A DNA stretch of 64,000 nt, from assembly GCF_900100945.1 (NCBI RefSeq), contig NZ_FNCG01000002.1, forward strand, positions 124,001-188,000, written 5' to 3'. This document shows positions 25,341 to 34,171 of the stretch, one piece after another (the stretch's first letter is position 1; each line of letters starts with the position of its first letter). The stretch comes from Mucilaginibacter gossypii. Its GTDB lineage: Bacteria; Bacteroidota; Bacteroidia; Sphingobacteriales; Sphingobacteriaceae. The translations under genes were made by a program, and so were the position numbers. The notes below the pieces were generated by a model. That model had not been told where the DNA came from and ran no database searches. It was given only the letters and a program-made list of their open reading frames with translations.

Positions 25341-25403
25341 AATCTTGTAAATCCAATTAAATCCCGGTTCAGCTAAAATTGGAACATTAAAGCATTAACT
25401 TTG
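25341..25403 (+). promoter_or_regulatory. Half-element repeat and -7 box before the ferredoxin gene
   Basis: AATCTTGTAAATCCAATTAAATCCCGGTTCAG-like sequence at 25341-25372 is the right half of the palindromic family of 19799-19899. It is followed by a good -7 box TAACTTTG at 25396-25403, 34 bp before the start codon. No clear -33 TTG at the expected distance. Confidence 0.45.
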
Positions 25404-25436
25404 CTGATTATTAACATAGTCTTAATAATTGCCATT

Positions 25437-25697
25437 ATGAGCAAATTTACCATACCTGATAAAGTGTTGTACGTATGCGTAGGCAGCAAATGCGGAAAAC
25501 GAGGTGGTAAGGACATGTACAAGATCGCAAAATCGTACATTAAACATCATCACGGGCCCGAAGAGTTGGAGGTAATTGAAACCGAATGTACCGACAGGTG
25601 TAAATATGCCCCTGTGTGCAGTATCCAGCCCGGCAACACCTGGTTGAAAGAATATCACCCTAAAGAGGTGTTGAAGTTGATGGATCTGATTGAGTGA
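25437..25697 (+). CDS. Thioredoxin-like [2Fe-2S] ferredoxin
   Basis: The start at 25437 (MSKFTIPDKVLYVCVGSKCGKRGGKDMY) gives 86 residues. Four Cys in the pattern CVGSKC ... ECTDRCKYAPVC match the thioredoxin-like 2Fe-2S ferredoxin family, related to the NuoE/HoxE fold. It probably carries electrons in the cytoplasm; partners are not evident from the neighbours. Confidence 0.88.
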   Translation: MSKFTIPDKVLYVCVGSKCGKRGGKDMYKIAKSYIKHHHGPEELEVIETECTDRCKYAPVCSIQPGNTWLKEYHPKEVLKLMDLIE

Positions 25698-25765
25698 CGT
25701 CTTCCAATGGTGCCGTATCATAAGCCCCGGCTTTGCAGGGTCTGGACAGCGCTATTAAAATTCAC

Positions 25766-25773
25766 TAACTTTG
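25766..25773 (+). promoter_or_regulatory. -7 promoter box TAACTTTG
   Basis: A perfect TAnnTTTG box lies 28 bp before the AraC-family start codon. No matching -33 TTG at 20 bp was found, as expected if an activator is needed. Confidence 0.5.
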
Positions 25774-25801
25774 CGCCGAATCAAATTACATTACCGGGCC
25801 C

Positions 25802-26746
25802 ATGCAAAATTCAACGATTCCCCGTATGCCATTGGAAACGTTCGCAACGGACAACTACCAGCAGCCATTACTCAATGTAGAGCATTACCCGGTTGATTCG
25901 CAATACTTTGTCATTCAAAACCGGGACACTTACCCGATTAAGGATTATATATCGCCGCACCGTCGTAAATTTTACAAGATCTTCCATATGACCCGGGGCA
26001 CCGGAGTTTTGACCATCGGCCTTCACCGCTACGAAATGGGGCGGAATGAGATCGCTTTTCTCCACCCCGACGAGATCATGTCCTGGCAAACCACTTCAGC
26101 AGAGACTGGCGGACATTTCTGCCTGATTCATCCCAACTACTTCGGGCTCGAAGCTGACCATGTGCTTCAGTTGTTCCGGCAGTTCCCGAACTTTGAGACT
26201 GATAAGGCGGTGATCCAACTGACCGACGAACAGTCGGCCACGATCAACGGTTATTTCGAAACCATGCATCGGGAAGACCGCGGTAACAGCGACGATAAAA
26301 AGCAGGCAATTTTATTACAGTTGCAGATGCTGTTGCTCGAAAGCCGGCGCGCTGGCAAGAACCTGATGCGCACGAAGGCTTCGGAAGGTTATAGCTATAT
26401 CTACCGTTTCTTATCCTTACTGGAATCATCCTTTCAGATACAGGAACGCGACTCTTACGTTAAGCTTAAAACGGCGGCTGAATTTGCAGACCAACTGCAT
26501 GTGCACCCCAATTATCTGAATTCCCTTGTTCGCAATCAGACAGGAAAAACCCTGCGGGAACATATACAGGATCGTCTGATCCATGAGGCCAAATCCTTAC
26601 TCGTGCAAACCGACTGGGGTATCAATGAGATCAGCGACGGGCTGGGCTTCTCCGGCCAGGCTGCCTTTACCTCCTTATTCAAGAAAAAGGCCCTTGTTTC
26701 CCCTTCAGAATTCCGCAGAAATGCGGCTGTTTCCACTCATATTTGA
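25802..26746 (+). CDS. AraC family transcriptional regulator
   Basis: The 314-residue protein has an N-terminal cupin-like sensing domain (about residues 30-130; YEMGRNEIAFLHPDE) and a C-terminal AraC HTH pair (KTAAEFADQLHVHPNYLNSLVRNQTGKTLREHI and INEISDGLGFSGQAAFTSLFKKKALVSPSEFRR). It lies 85 bp upstream of a short-chain dehydrogenase on the same strand and probably controls it. A similar AraC/SDR pair is found at 49939-51621. Confidence 0.92.
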   Translation: MQNSTIPRMPLETFATDNYQQPLLNVEHYPVDSQYFVIQNRDTYPIKDYISPHRRKFYKIFHMTRGTGVLTIGLHRYEMGRNEIAFLHPDEIMSWQTTSAETGGHFCLIHPNYFGLEADHVLQLFRQFPNFETDKAVIQLTDEQSATINGYFETMHREDRGNSDDKKQAILLQLQMLLLESRRAGKNLMRTKASEGYSYIYRFLSLLESSFQIQERDSYVKLKTAAEFADQLHVHPNYLNSLVRNQTGKTLREHIQDRLIHEAKSLLVQTDWGINEISDGLGFSGQAAFTSLFKKKALVSPSEFRRNAAVSTHI

Positions 26747-26831
26747 AACTCACAAATATTCCTGTGATTCGAATAAGTCCCTTCAGGGCCTCCCTGCGCA
26801 ATTTTGTACCATACAATTAATGATCAAGAAA

Positions 26832-27677
26832 ATGAAAACACAGAAAGTATGGTTCGTTACAGGAGCCTCAAAAGGATTAGGTTTAAGTTTAGTAAAACGG
26901 TTGTTAACTGAAGGCTACAAGGTAGCGGCTACTTCAAGGGATGCAGAAGCCTTACGTACCGAGGTGGGCTACAGGGGCGGTGATTTTCTTCCGCTGCAGG
27001 TGAACCTGACCGACAATACCAGCGTAGCTGAAGCAATTACCGCGATAGTTGCCAAATTTGGCACGATCGACGTAGTTGTGAATAACGCCGGTTACGGGCA
27101 GCTCGGCACATTGGAGGAACTAACCGACGACGAAGCCCGCAAAAACTTCGACGTTAACGTATTCGGTTCGCTGAATGTAATTCGTAACGTAATGCCGATA
27201 TTCCGCGCCAGGAAATCAGGTGCGTTCTTTAATATCTCTTCAATAGCCGGTTTCCTGGGCACTTTCCCCGGATGGGGTATATACAACGCCACCAAATTTG
27301 CGGTTGCCGGCTTTACCGAAGCGCTTTCGGCTGAAGCAAAATCACTGGGTGTAACTGCCACCATCGTTTATCCCGGCTATTTCAAGACCAATTTTCTGCT
27401 GCAAGGCTCATTGCGCACCGCAGCAAAGCCGATCAATGACTATAAAGAAGCCCGCGACCTGGAAGTGATCCACAACGAACAAGTCATCGGCAACCAGCCC
27501 GGTGACCCTGAAAATGCGGCTTTAGCCTTCATCGAGGTGGCTGAAATGCAAGAGCGTCCGCTGCACTTATTCCTGGGTTCAGATTCATTCGGGATGGCGC
27601 AAAGCAAGATCGAAGCCGTTCAGAAAGACCTGGCTGCTTTCGAGAGTATCAGCAAGTCGACCGATTTCAGAAAATAA
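26832..27677 (+). CDS. Short-chain dehydrogenase/reductase
   Basis: The start MKTQKVWFVTGASKGLG at 26832 is preferred; an ATG four codons upstream (26820) is also possible, and the much longer frame from 26583 overlaps the regulator and is rejected. The product is 281 residues. The NAD(P)-binding TGASKGLG, the NNAG motif and the catalytic YNATK with upstream Ser (FNISSIAG) are all present, so it should be an active SDR. The Arg and Ser near the end of the second strand (AATSRDAE) suggest NADP preference. The substrate is unknown. Confidence 0.92.
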   Translation: MKTQKVWFVTGASKGLGLSLVKRLLTEGYKVAATSRDAEALRTEVGYRGGDFLPLQVNLTDNTSVAEAITAIVAKFGTIDVVVNNAGYGQLGTLEELTDDEARKNFDVNVFGSLNVIRNVMPIFRARKSGAFFNISSIAGFLGTFPGWGIYNATKFAVAGFTEALSAEAKSLGVTATIVYPGYFKTNFLLQGSLRTAAKPINDYKEARDLEVIHNEQVIGNQPGDPENAALAFIEVAEMQERPLHLFLGSDSFGMAQSKIEAVQKDLAAFESISKSTDFRK

Positions 27678-27706
27678 GCTTTTTTCTGACTTCCTTTTAT
27701 AAAAAG

Positions 27707-27730
27707 CCGGCCAGTAATGGCCGGTTTTTT
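27707..27730 (+). terminator. Intrinsic terminator after the SDR gene
   Basis: CCGGCC (27707-27712) pairs with GGCCGG (27719-27724), preceded by AAAAAG and followed by TTTTTT, giving a stem extended by A-T pairs. Confidence 0.88.
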
Positions 27731-27844
27731 GGTGTTTGCAGGGTAATGCCGAAGGTATCATATGAAAAGGAAAGAGCCACCAAAACAAAAAAGACCGCAT
27801 CATTTGATTTACGATACAGCCTCCTTAAAATAAGATGTTAAAAC

Positions 27845-27873
27845 AAATGCCTTTCGTTTATCGAAAGGCATTT
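27845..27873 (-). terminator. Intrinsic terminator downstream of ferritin
   Basis: AAATGCCTTTCG (27845-27856) and CGAAAGGCATTT (27862-27873) form a perfect 12-bp stem. On the minus strand it is followed by GTTTTAAC, suiting the end of the ferritin transcript. Confidence 0.75.
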
Positions 27874-27913
27874 CGTGTGGAAACCTATCCCTCTGGGGAG
27901 GGCAGGGTGGGGC

Positions 27914-28444
27914 TTAAGCCTCACTATCATATTTTATCTGACCAACGTGCTTGTCAATCTGCCATCTGCCGGTACCCTCTTCGCCGATAACTTCGAATAG
28001 TTCGAGGGCGCGGCGGGCTTTATATTCTTCTTCGCGTTGTTCTTTCAGGAACCAGTTTAGGAACTCCATAGTAACAAAATCCTGTTCTTTCATACAACGC
28101 GCATATATGTTTTTGATAGCGTTGGTAACGCTGATTTCCTGGTCGAGGGCGTCTTCAAACACTTCGCGGAATGAATTATATTCCTGTTTAATGCCGGTTA
28201 CCTCAGGTGATACAGCATTGCCACCCATATCAAGGATATATTTATAAAATTTTAGCTGGTGTTGACGTTCTTCTTCGGCTTGTTTGAAAAAATATTCTGA
28301 CGAAAAATCATAACCGTTGCGATTGCACCATGATGCCATGGCCAAATATGCTGACGAAGAAAATGCTTCTTTTTTAACTTGCTGATTTAAAATCGCTTCG
28401 ATATCTGATGATAACAGGCTTTTTATGCGGAGTAGGTCTTTCAT
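27914..28444 (-). CDS. ftnA: Non-haem ferritin
   Basis: The 176-residue length and four-helix pattern match bacterial ferritins. Ferroxidase-site residues are visible as Glu in SDIEAILNQQVKKEAFSSSAYL, the EEERQHQLKF helix (Glu and His), and Glu/Gln in LNWFLKEQREEE. It stores iron as ferric mineral in the cytoplasm. The upstream spacer carries AT-rich dyads that could be a metal-responsive operator. Confidence 0.95.
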   Translation of the reverse strand: MKDLLRIKSLLSSDIEAILNQQVKKEAFSSSAYLAMASWCNRNGYDFSSEYFFKQAEEERQHQLKFYKYILDMGGNAVSPEVTGIKQEYNSFREVFEDALDQEISVTNAIKNIYARCMKEQDFVTMEFLNWFLKEQREEEYKARRALELFEVIGEEGTGRWQIDKHVGQIKYDSEA

Positions 28445-28489
28445 GGTCTTGATAAATTAATGTTATATGTCTTATCGCAGGATATTATG

Positions 28490-28576
28490 TACAATAATAA
28501 TGCTGTAAAGGCATATTAGTTTAATTTAAAGACAATATGAAATTAATCTAAATTGTGTTGATAATTAGTCTAATTA
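28490..28576 (-). promoter_or_regulatory. Putative iron-responsive operator region of ferritin
   Basis: TAATTAGTCTAATTA (28562-28576) is a perfect 7-1-7 palindrome overlapping the 3' end of the upstream gene. Two degenerate copies, ATTAATCTAAAT and ATTAGTTTAAT, lie between it and the ferritin start. Such AT-rich dyads resemble sites of Fur or DtxR-type regulators. The regulator is not identified from this window. Confidence 0.4.
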
Positions 28577-28933
28577 CAGTGAGTTGCTGTAAAGGCGGTC
28601 ATGGATAATGTGGTTGAGTTCCAGCATTACAAAAGTACCTTCTAAAAGATCTTTCAGGCTGATGATCTGAGCCAGTGAAAGTACATAACAATGATCGCAG
28701 GCGCAGATGAAAATAATCTCCACGTCGGGATCAGTAGTGGCGTTCAGCAGTTTTTGCTCAATGTCGATAGAATAAACCGCTTTGCGTAATTTTAAGAAAT
28801 TGCGATGATCAAACCGGGCAACCTTACCGGCGAAATCGACATACCAGCAACGCTCTGTATCACATTGGTAAACGGCACCAGTCTTGGTGCTGAAAACGTC
28901 GGTCCATAAAGTTAGTTCGGTGGTCGCAATCAT
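28574..28933 (-). CDS. Conserved small protein of unknown function
   Basis: The start at 28933 (MIATTELTLWTDVFSTKTG) gives 119 residues; the frame extension upstream to 29023 is not protein-like. Features are GAVYQCDTERCWYVDFAGK, a Cys pair in FICACDHCYVL and the acidic segment DLLEGTFVMLELNHIIHDRL. I recognise no named function; similar small proteins occur next to ferritin genes in Bacteroidota, so an iron-related role is possible but not shown. Confidence 0.65.
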   Translation of the reverse strand: MIATTELTLWTDVFSTKTGAVYQCDTERCWYVDFAGKVARFDHRNFLKLRKAVYSIDIEQKLLNATTDPDVEIIFICACDHCYVLSLAQIISLKDLLEGTFVMLELNHIIHDRLYSNSL

Positions 28934-28984
28934 ATAACGGATACAAATATTGGTATTATTTGTAATCAATCCAAATAAAGATAG

Positions 28985-29105
28985 AAAATTATTTTTCACG
29001 CGAATGATTAGCGTGCGGCTCAAAATTTATTCGAATTACACCAATCGGGTAGTAAAAACCAATTCGCGTAATTCGAAACAAATTAGTGTGAATTATTTTT
29101 TTTCA
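28985..29105. repeat. AATTCG(C/A)GTAATTCGAA word repeat in spacer
   Basis: The 259-bp divergent gap contains ATTCGAATTACACCAAT, CCAATTCGCGTAATTCGAAAC and AATTAGTGTGAATTA, which can pair imperfectly. No gene is seen. Confidence 0.4.
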
Positions 29106-29126
29106 TACAAGCAATTAATTTTATTA

Positions 29127-29134
29127 TAAATTTG
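29127..29134 (+). promoter_or_regulatory. -7 promoter box TAAATTTG before the maltodextrin block
   Basis: A perfect TAnnTTTG box lies 58 bp before the first GH13 start codon. No clear -33 TTG is seen at the expected distance. Confidence 0.45.
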
Positions 29135-29192
29135 GAACATGGTTACGGGCTTAATCCGAAATCGAACCAATTATCCTTTTATCATTTTTTAT

Positions 29193-31055
29193 ATGAGAAA
29201 AACCTTACTATCCGCCTTATGCTGCTTGCTGGCTGCTTTGGGTGTAAAGGCACAAACGCCTGCACTTGAGCGTGTTGAGCCCATGTCCTGGTGGGTTGGC
29301 ATGAGCAATCCCAACCTCCAACTGGTTGTGCATGGCAACAATATTGCCGCCCGTAATGTAGTGCTTACTTACCCCGGTGTAAAGCTTAAAGCAGTTCATA
29401 AAGTTGAAAATCCGAATTATTTATTCATTGACCTGAACATTTTTTCATCGGCTATTCCGGGAACGTTCCCGATAAAATTTAAGAAAGCAGGCGAAAAAGA
29501 CCTTACGTATAGTTATACACTTAACAAACGCGACAGATCTGCAGGCAGGGCGCAGGGCGTTACCAGTAAAGATCTGATCTATCTCATTATGCCTGACAGG
29601 TTTAGCAATGGCGATGTTGCCAACGACTCATTTGATAACCTACGTGAGCGAGGCATCCACCGCGATTCGATGTTCAGCCGCCATGGGGGGGACCTTCAGG
29701 GGATCATGAACCATTTGGATTACCTGAAAAATTTAGGAGTAACTGCAATCTGGCTTACACCCGAAATCGAGAATGACGAGCCAAGCGCTTCGTATCACGG
29801 GTATGCCGTTACCGATTATTATAAGATAGATCCAAGGTACGGCACTAATAACCTTTACAAAAAATTTGTGGAAAAATGCCACAGCATGGGGCTTAAGGTT
29901 ATTAAAGACCTTGTACATAACCACGCCGGTACCGAAGGTTACCTTATACAGGATATGCCAATGAAAAGCTGGGTACACCAATGGCCAGCGTACACCAAAT
30001 CAAACTTCAGGGATGCGGCTGTGATGGATCCGCACGCCTCGCCAATGGACCGCAAACTGATGCAGGACGGCTGGTTTGACCACCGCATGGCCGATTTAAA
30101 CCAAAATAATGTTTACGTACAAAACTACCTTACCCAAAACCACATCTGGTGGGTGGAGTATGCGGGTATCGACGGTTTCAGGCTGGATACTTATCCTTAT
30201 AATGAACCTGTTTATATGGCCAAATGGGCGAAAGATGTAAAAGCCGAGTTTCCTAAGCTTTCCATATTTGGCGAAACGCTGGTATGGTCTGCCGCTAACC
30301 AGGCATTTTTTACGCAGGGCAATACGGTTAACCGGGGTTTTGATACCCAGCTACCGGGCGTAACCGATGCTGTTTTAAAAGATGCCATTTATGAAGCTAT
30401 TAATGGTAACGATGGCTGGACAGACGGCGTTGGTCGCTTGTATTCGGTAGTAGCTCAGGACTTTCTATACCAGGATGCTACCCGCAATACCATATTTATG
30501 GATAACCATGATATGAGCCGTTTATTATCAATGGTAGGGGAGGATATTACCAAATACAAATCGGCTATGGCTATGCTGCTGACCATGAGGGGCGTACCGC
30601 AAATGTATTATGGCGATGAGATTCTGATGAAAAACTACTCGAACCCTGATGGTTTGGTACGCGAGGACTTCCCGGGCGGCTGGGTCGGCGATAAGGAAAA
30701 TAAATTTACTGCCGAAGGCCGCAGTAAAAAAGAAAATGACGCTTTTAATTATGTGAGTAAGCTGGCTAATTACCGCAAAAGCACTACTGCTCTGCAAACA
30801 GGTAAAATGATGCAGTTTGTGCCCGAAAAAGGTATTTATGTTTATTTTAGGTATGATGCCCAAAAAACGGTAATGATCATGTTCAACAGCAGCGATAAGG
30901 AACAGGAAACTACTACAGCACGGTATTTTGAGCGTATTGGCGATGCCAAAACAGCAAGGAATATACTAACGGATGAAATGATTGGACTGGATAAAGTCAC
31001 TATACCGGGCAAAACAACTTTAGTGTTAGAATTAATACCCGGTGTTACCCATTAA
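29193..31055 (+). CDS. GH13 cyclomaltodextrinase/neopullulanase-type alpha-amylase, exported
   Basis: The start at 29193 (MRKTLLSALCCLLAALGVKAQ) opens with a signal peptide; the frame from 29139 adds 18 non-signal residues. The 620-residue protein has an N-terminal Ig-like domain (about 22-105) typical of periplasmic cyclomaltodextrinases, a GH13 barrel with nucleophile Asp332 (DGFRLD), acid Glu361 (FGETLVW) and Asp440 (DNHDMSR), and a C-terminal beta domain. It should cleave maltodextrins or pullulan in the periplasm, similar to SusA. It is the first gene of the maltodextrin block. Confidence 0.92.
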   Translation: MRKTLLSALCCLLAALGVKAQTPALERVEPMSWWVGMSNPNLQLVVHGNNIAARNVVLTYPGVKLKAVHKVENPNYLFIDLNIFSSAIPGTFPIKFKKAGEKDLTYSYTLNKRDRSAGRAQGVTSKDLIYLIMPDRFSNGDVANDSFDNLRERGIHRDSMFSRHGGDLQGIMNHLDYLKNLGVTAIWLTPEIENDEPSASYHGYAVTDYYKIDPRYGTNNLYKKFVEKCHSMGLKVIKDLVHNHAGTEGYLIQDMPMKSWVHQWPAYTKSNFRDAAVMDPHASPMDRKLMQDGWFDHRMADLNQNNVYVQNYLTQNHIWWVEYAGIDGFRLDTYPYNEPVYMAKWAKDVKAEFPKLSIFGETLVWSAANQAFFTQGNTVNRGFDTQLPGVTDAVLKDAIYEAINGNDGWTDGVGRLYSVVAQDFLYQDATRNTIFMDNHDMSRLLSMVGEDITKYKSAMAMLLTMRGVPQMYYGDEILMKNYSNPDGLVREDFPGGWVGDKENKFTAEGRSKKENDAFNYVSKLANYRKSTTALQTGKMMQFVPEKGIYVYFRYDAQKTVMIMFNSSDKEQETTTARYFERIGDAKTARNILTDEMIGLDKVTIPGKTTLVLELIPGVTH

Positions 31056-31098
31056 AATAATATCTTAGGGAACTAATTCCCTGTGTTTTACCAAAAAA

Positions 31099-31749
31099 AT
31101 GAATACAATAAAAGCCTGTATTTTTGACCTCGACGGTGTAATAGTCGATACCGCCGTTTACCATTATAAAGCCTGGAAAAGGCTGGCCAATTCGCTTGGC
31201 TTTGATTTTACCGAACATCAGAACGAACAGCTGAAGGGCGTAAGCCGTGTACGTTCGCTGCAATTGATCCTGGGCTGGGGCGGCGTTACCAAAACAGAGG
31301 CCGAGCAGGAGCAACTGGCTACCCTGAAAAATACCTGGTATATGGAAATGGTAAACCAAATGAAACCCGAAGAGATCCTGCCTGGGGCCAAAGAGTTTTT
31401 AACAACCTGCCGTGCGGTAGGTCTTAAAACCGCGCTGGGTTCCGCCAGTAAAAACTCAATGACCATATTGGAGAAAATTGGTATCACCGATATGTTTGAT
31501 GCGGTGATTGATGGTAACAAAGTGAGTAAAGCCAAACCAGATCCCGAAGTATTTTTGGCGGGTGCACAGGCCCTGGGCGTTTTACCTGAAGAATGCGTGG
31601 TTTTTGAAGATGCCATTGCGGGCGTTGAGGCCGCCGTTGCCGGTGATATGAAAGTGGTAGGCATCGGCTCATCCGATGTACTTAAAGGCGCCAACCTGGT
31701 TATTAAAGGTTTGGACGAAATGACTTTAGATAAATTGTATAAACTATAG
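31099..31749 (+). CDS. pgmB: Beta-phosphoglucomutase
   Basis: The 216-residue HAD protein has motif I FDLDGVIVDTA (both Asp present), a helical cap with GVSRVRSLQLIL, motif II GSASKN, motif III KPDPEVFL and motif IV FEDAIAGVEAA. These match beta-phosphoglucomutases, which convert beta-glucose-1-phosphate to glucose-6-phosphate. The gene precedes a GH65 phosphorylase that would supply the substrate, a common pairing. Confidence 0.95.
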   Translation: MNTIKACIFDLDGVIVDTAVYHYKAWKRLANSLGFDFTEHQNEQLKGVSRVRSLQLILGWGGVTKTEAEQEQLATLKNTWYMEMVNQMKPEEILPGAKEFLTTCRAVGLKTALGSASKNSMTILEKIGITDMFDAVIDGNKVSKAKPDPEVFLAGAQALGVLPEECVVFEDAIAGVEAAVAGDMKVVGIGSSDVLKGANLVIKGLDEMTLDKLYKL

Positions 31750-31858
31750 CTCCGGCCAACCCTCCCCTAAAGGGAGAGGGCTTTAAAACGGGCGTTATTA
31801 ATTAAACTATTAACTATTAAATTCAAGTCTCACCCTTTAGGGAGAGATTTAGAGGGGG
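31750..31858. repeat. CCCTCCCCTAAAGGGAGAGGG-type dispersed element
   Basis: The spacer between pgmB and the GH65 gene has AACCCTCCCCTAAAGGGAGAGG near its left end and, at its right end, CTCACCCTTTAGGGAGAGATT followed by AGAGGGGG. It is an imperfect palindrome of a type common between genes in these bacteria. Confidence 0.5.
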
Positions 31859-31861
31859 CAA

Positions 31862-34171
31862 ATGAAAAACTATATAAAAGCTGATGAGTGGAAGATAATT
31901 GAAGAAGGCTTCGATCCTCATTACAATAAAATTTCTGAAAGTATCTTCAGCTTAGGTAATGGCCGCATGGGCCAGCGCGCCAATTTTGAAGAAGCTTACA
32001 GCGGTGATACCCTGCTGGGCAACTACGTAGCCGGGGTTTACTATCCCGATAAAACCCGTGTAGGCTGGTGGAAGAATGGTTATCCCGAATATTTTGCTAA
32101 AGTGCTTAACGCCGCCAACTGGATTGGTATTGATGTGGTAATTGACGGCGAGCAACTTGACCTTGCTAAATGCGAAGTATTCAGTTTCCGCCGGGAACTA
32201 AATATGAAAGAAGGTTACCTGAAGCGCGATTTTCGCGCTAAAACAGCATCGGGTAAAGAAGTAAAAGTGGAGGCTATTCGCTTTTGCAGCATGGCCGATG
32301 ATGAAACAGGTGCTATTAAATATACCCTTACGCCGTTAAATTTTAGTGGGGCCATCACCTTAACGCCTTCAATTGATGGAGATGTGGTGAACAAAGATTC
32401 CAACTATGATGAAAAGTTTTGGGACGAAGTAAGCAAGGCAACACAAACCGACGGCGGTTACATCGTAATGCGCACCAAAAAAACAGGCTTTGAGGTTGCT
32501 ACAGGTATGAAGTTTAGTATCCTTCAAAATGCTGAAGTTATTGAATTAGCTACCGAAGCCATCAAAAAGGAAAAATATGTAGCTTCTAAAATTGATCTGC
32601 AGGCAAAGCAGGGCGAAAGCATCAGCGTGATTAAATATGCCGCTAACCTGTCATCACAAAACTATAAACCCGAAGAGCTGGTTGATCAGTTAAACGCTAC
32701 TTTAACCCGTATCAGTGCTAAAGGTTTTGATACCATGCTGGCCGAACAAGCTGCCGCCTGGGCCGAAAAATGGAAACATAATGATATCATTATTGATGGC
32801 GATGTATCTGCACAACAGGCTATCCGCTTTAATATATATCAACTTAACCAAACCTATACTGGTGAGGATGATCGCTTGAATATCGGCCCCAAAGGCTTTA
32901 CCGGCGAAAAATACGGGGGCTCAACCTATTGGGATACCGAAGCTTATTGCGTGCCTTTTTACCTTTCTACAGCTCCGCAAAAAGTTACCCGCAATTTGCT
33001 GCTTTACCGCTACAAGCAATTAGGCAAAGCTATCGAGAATGCCCAGCTATTAGGTTTTAAAGATGGCGCCGCATTGTACCCTATGGTTACTATGGATGGC
33101 ACCGAATGCCACAACGAGTGGGAAATCACTTTTGAAGAGATCCATCGTAATGGGGCTGTCGCTTTTGCCATTTACAACTATGTGCGTTATACCGGTGACG
33201 AAGCTTATTTAGGCGATTACGGTTTTGAGGTATTGTTAGGTATAGCCAGGTTCTGGTCGCAAAGGGTTAACTGGTCGGATGATAAGCAGCAGTACGTAAT
33301 GCTGGGTGTAACCGGGCCAAACGAGTATGAGAACAACGTAAACAATAACTGGTATACCAGCACTATTGCAACCTGGTGTATGCAATATACTGTTGATGTT
33401 GCTGATAAAATAAAGGTGGCTGATCCGGAAAAATATGCAGCGTTGGTAAGCAAGCTGAACCTGAATGAGGAGACCGAATTTGGCCGTTTCAACGATATCA
33501 TCCAAAAGATGTATTACCCATACGACGAGAAACGCCAGGTGTTTTTACAACAGGACGGCTACCTGGATAAAGAGCAGATCCTGGTAAAAGATCTGCCCGC
33601 GTCAGAGCGTCCTATCAATCAAAAATGGAGCTGGGACAGGATCTTGCGTTCATGCTACATTAAACAGGCTGACGTACTGCAGGGAATTTACTTTTTTGAA
33701 GATCAGTACAATATAGATACTATTCGTCGCAACTTTGATTTTTACGAGCCGCGTACTGTACATGAATCATCATTATCACCATGCGTGCACGCTATTTTGG
33801 CTGCCAAACTCGGCGATGAAGCCCGTGCTTATGAGTTTTACCTGCGCACGGCTCGCTTAGATCTGGATGATTACAACAACGATACTGATGATGGCTGTCA
33901 TATCACCTCAATGGCTGGCACCTGGATGGCTGTTGTTGAAGGTTTTGGCGGGATGCGTGTAAGGGATGGCAAGCTGGTATTTCAGCCGTTCATTCCCAAA
34001 AAATGGTCGTCATTTTCGTTCCATATAGGTTTCCGCGGTGCCTTGCTGAATATTAAAGTGAGCAAAGAAGGTGTGCAGATCAAAAACGCTTCGGATGTGG
34101 AAACAACAGTGCTGGTTTATGGTAAAGAGCAACTGGTGAAAGCCAATGATGAACTACTGGTTGAAGCGTAA
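31862..34171 (+). CDS. GH65 maltose (or related disaccharide) phosphorylase
   Basis: The 769-residue length and architecture fit GH65: N-terminal beta-sandwich (SIFSLGNGRMGQRANFEE), an (alpha/alpha)6 barrel containing CHNEWEITFEEIHRNG (about residues 416-431), the region with the catalytic acid Glu, and KEQxxKADVLQG-like blocks near KQADVLQGIYFF. Phosphate-dependent cleavage of maltose yields glucose and beta-glucose-1-phosphate. The enzyme lacks a signal peptide, so it is cytoplasmic. GH65 also includes trehalose and kojibiose phosphorylases; maltose is favoured by the context. Its stop overlaps the next start by 1 bp. Confidence 0.92.
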   Translation: MKNYIKADEWKIIEEGFDPHYNKISESIFSLGNGRMGQRANFEEAYSGDTLLGNYVAGVYYPDKTRVGWWKNGYPEYFAKVLNAANWIGIDVVIDGEQLDLAKCEVFSFRRELNMKEGYLKRDFRAKTASGKEVKVEAIRFCSMADDETGAIKYTLTPLNFSGAITLTPSIDGDVVNKDSNYDEKFWDEVSKATQTDGGYIVMRTKKTGFEVATGMKFSILQNAEVIELATEAIKKEKYVASKIDLQAKQGESISVIKYAANLSSQNYKPEELVDQLNATLTRISAKGFDTMLAEQAAAWAEKWKHNDIIIDGDVSAQQAIRFNIYQLNQTYTGEDDRLNIGPKGFTGEKYGGSTYWDTEAYCVPFYLSTAPQKVTRNLLLYRYKQLGKAIENAQLLGFKDGAALYPMVTMDGTECHNEWEITFEEIHRNGAVAFAIYNYVRYTGDEAYLGDYGFEVLLGIARFWSQRVNWSDDKQQYVMLGVTGPNEYENNVNNNWYTSTIATWCMQYTVDVADKIKVADPEKYAALVSKLNLNEETEFGRFNDIIQKMYYPYDEKRQVFLQQDGYLDKEQILVKDLPASERPINQKWSWDRILRSCYIKQADVLQGIYFFEDQYNIDTIRRNFDFYEPRTVHESSLSPCVHAILAAKLGDEARAYEFYLRTARLDLDDYNNDTDDGCHITSMAGTWMAVVEGFGGMRVRDGKLVFQPFIPKKWSSFSFHIGFRGALLNIKVSKEGVQIKNASDVETTVLVYGKEQLVKANDELLVEA

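Noticed and set aside
26583-26831. N-terminal extension of the SDR to 26583
   Set aside because: The extension overlaps the AraC regulator gene and translates to Pro/Ser/Arg-rich sequence; the SDR fold begins at MKTQKVWFVTGASKG.
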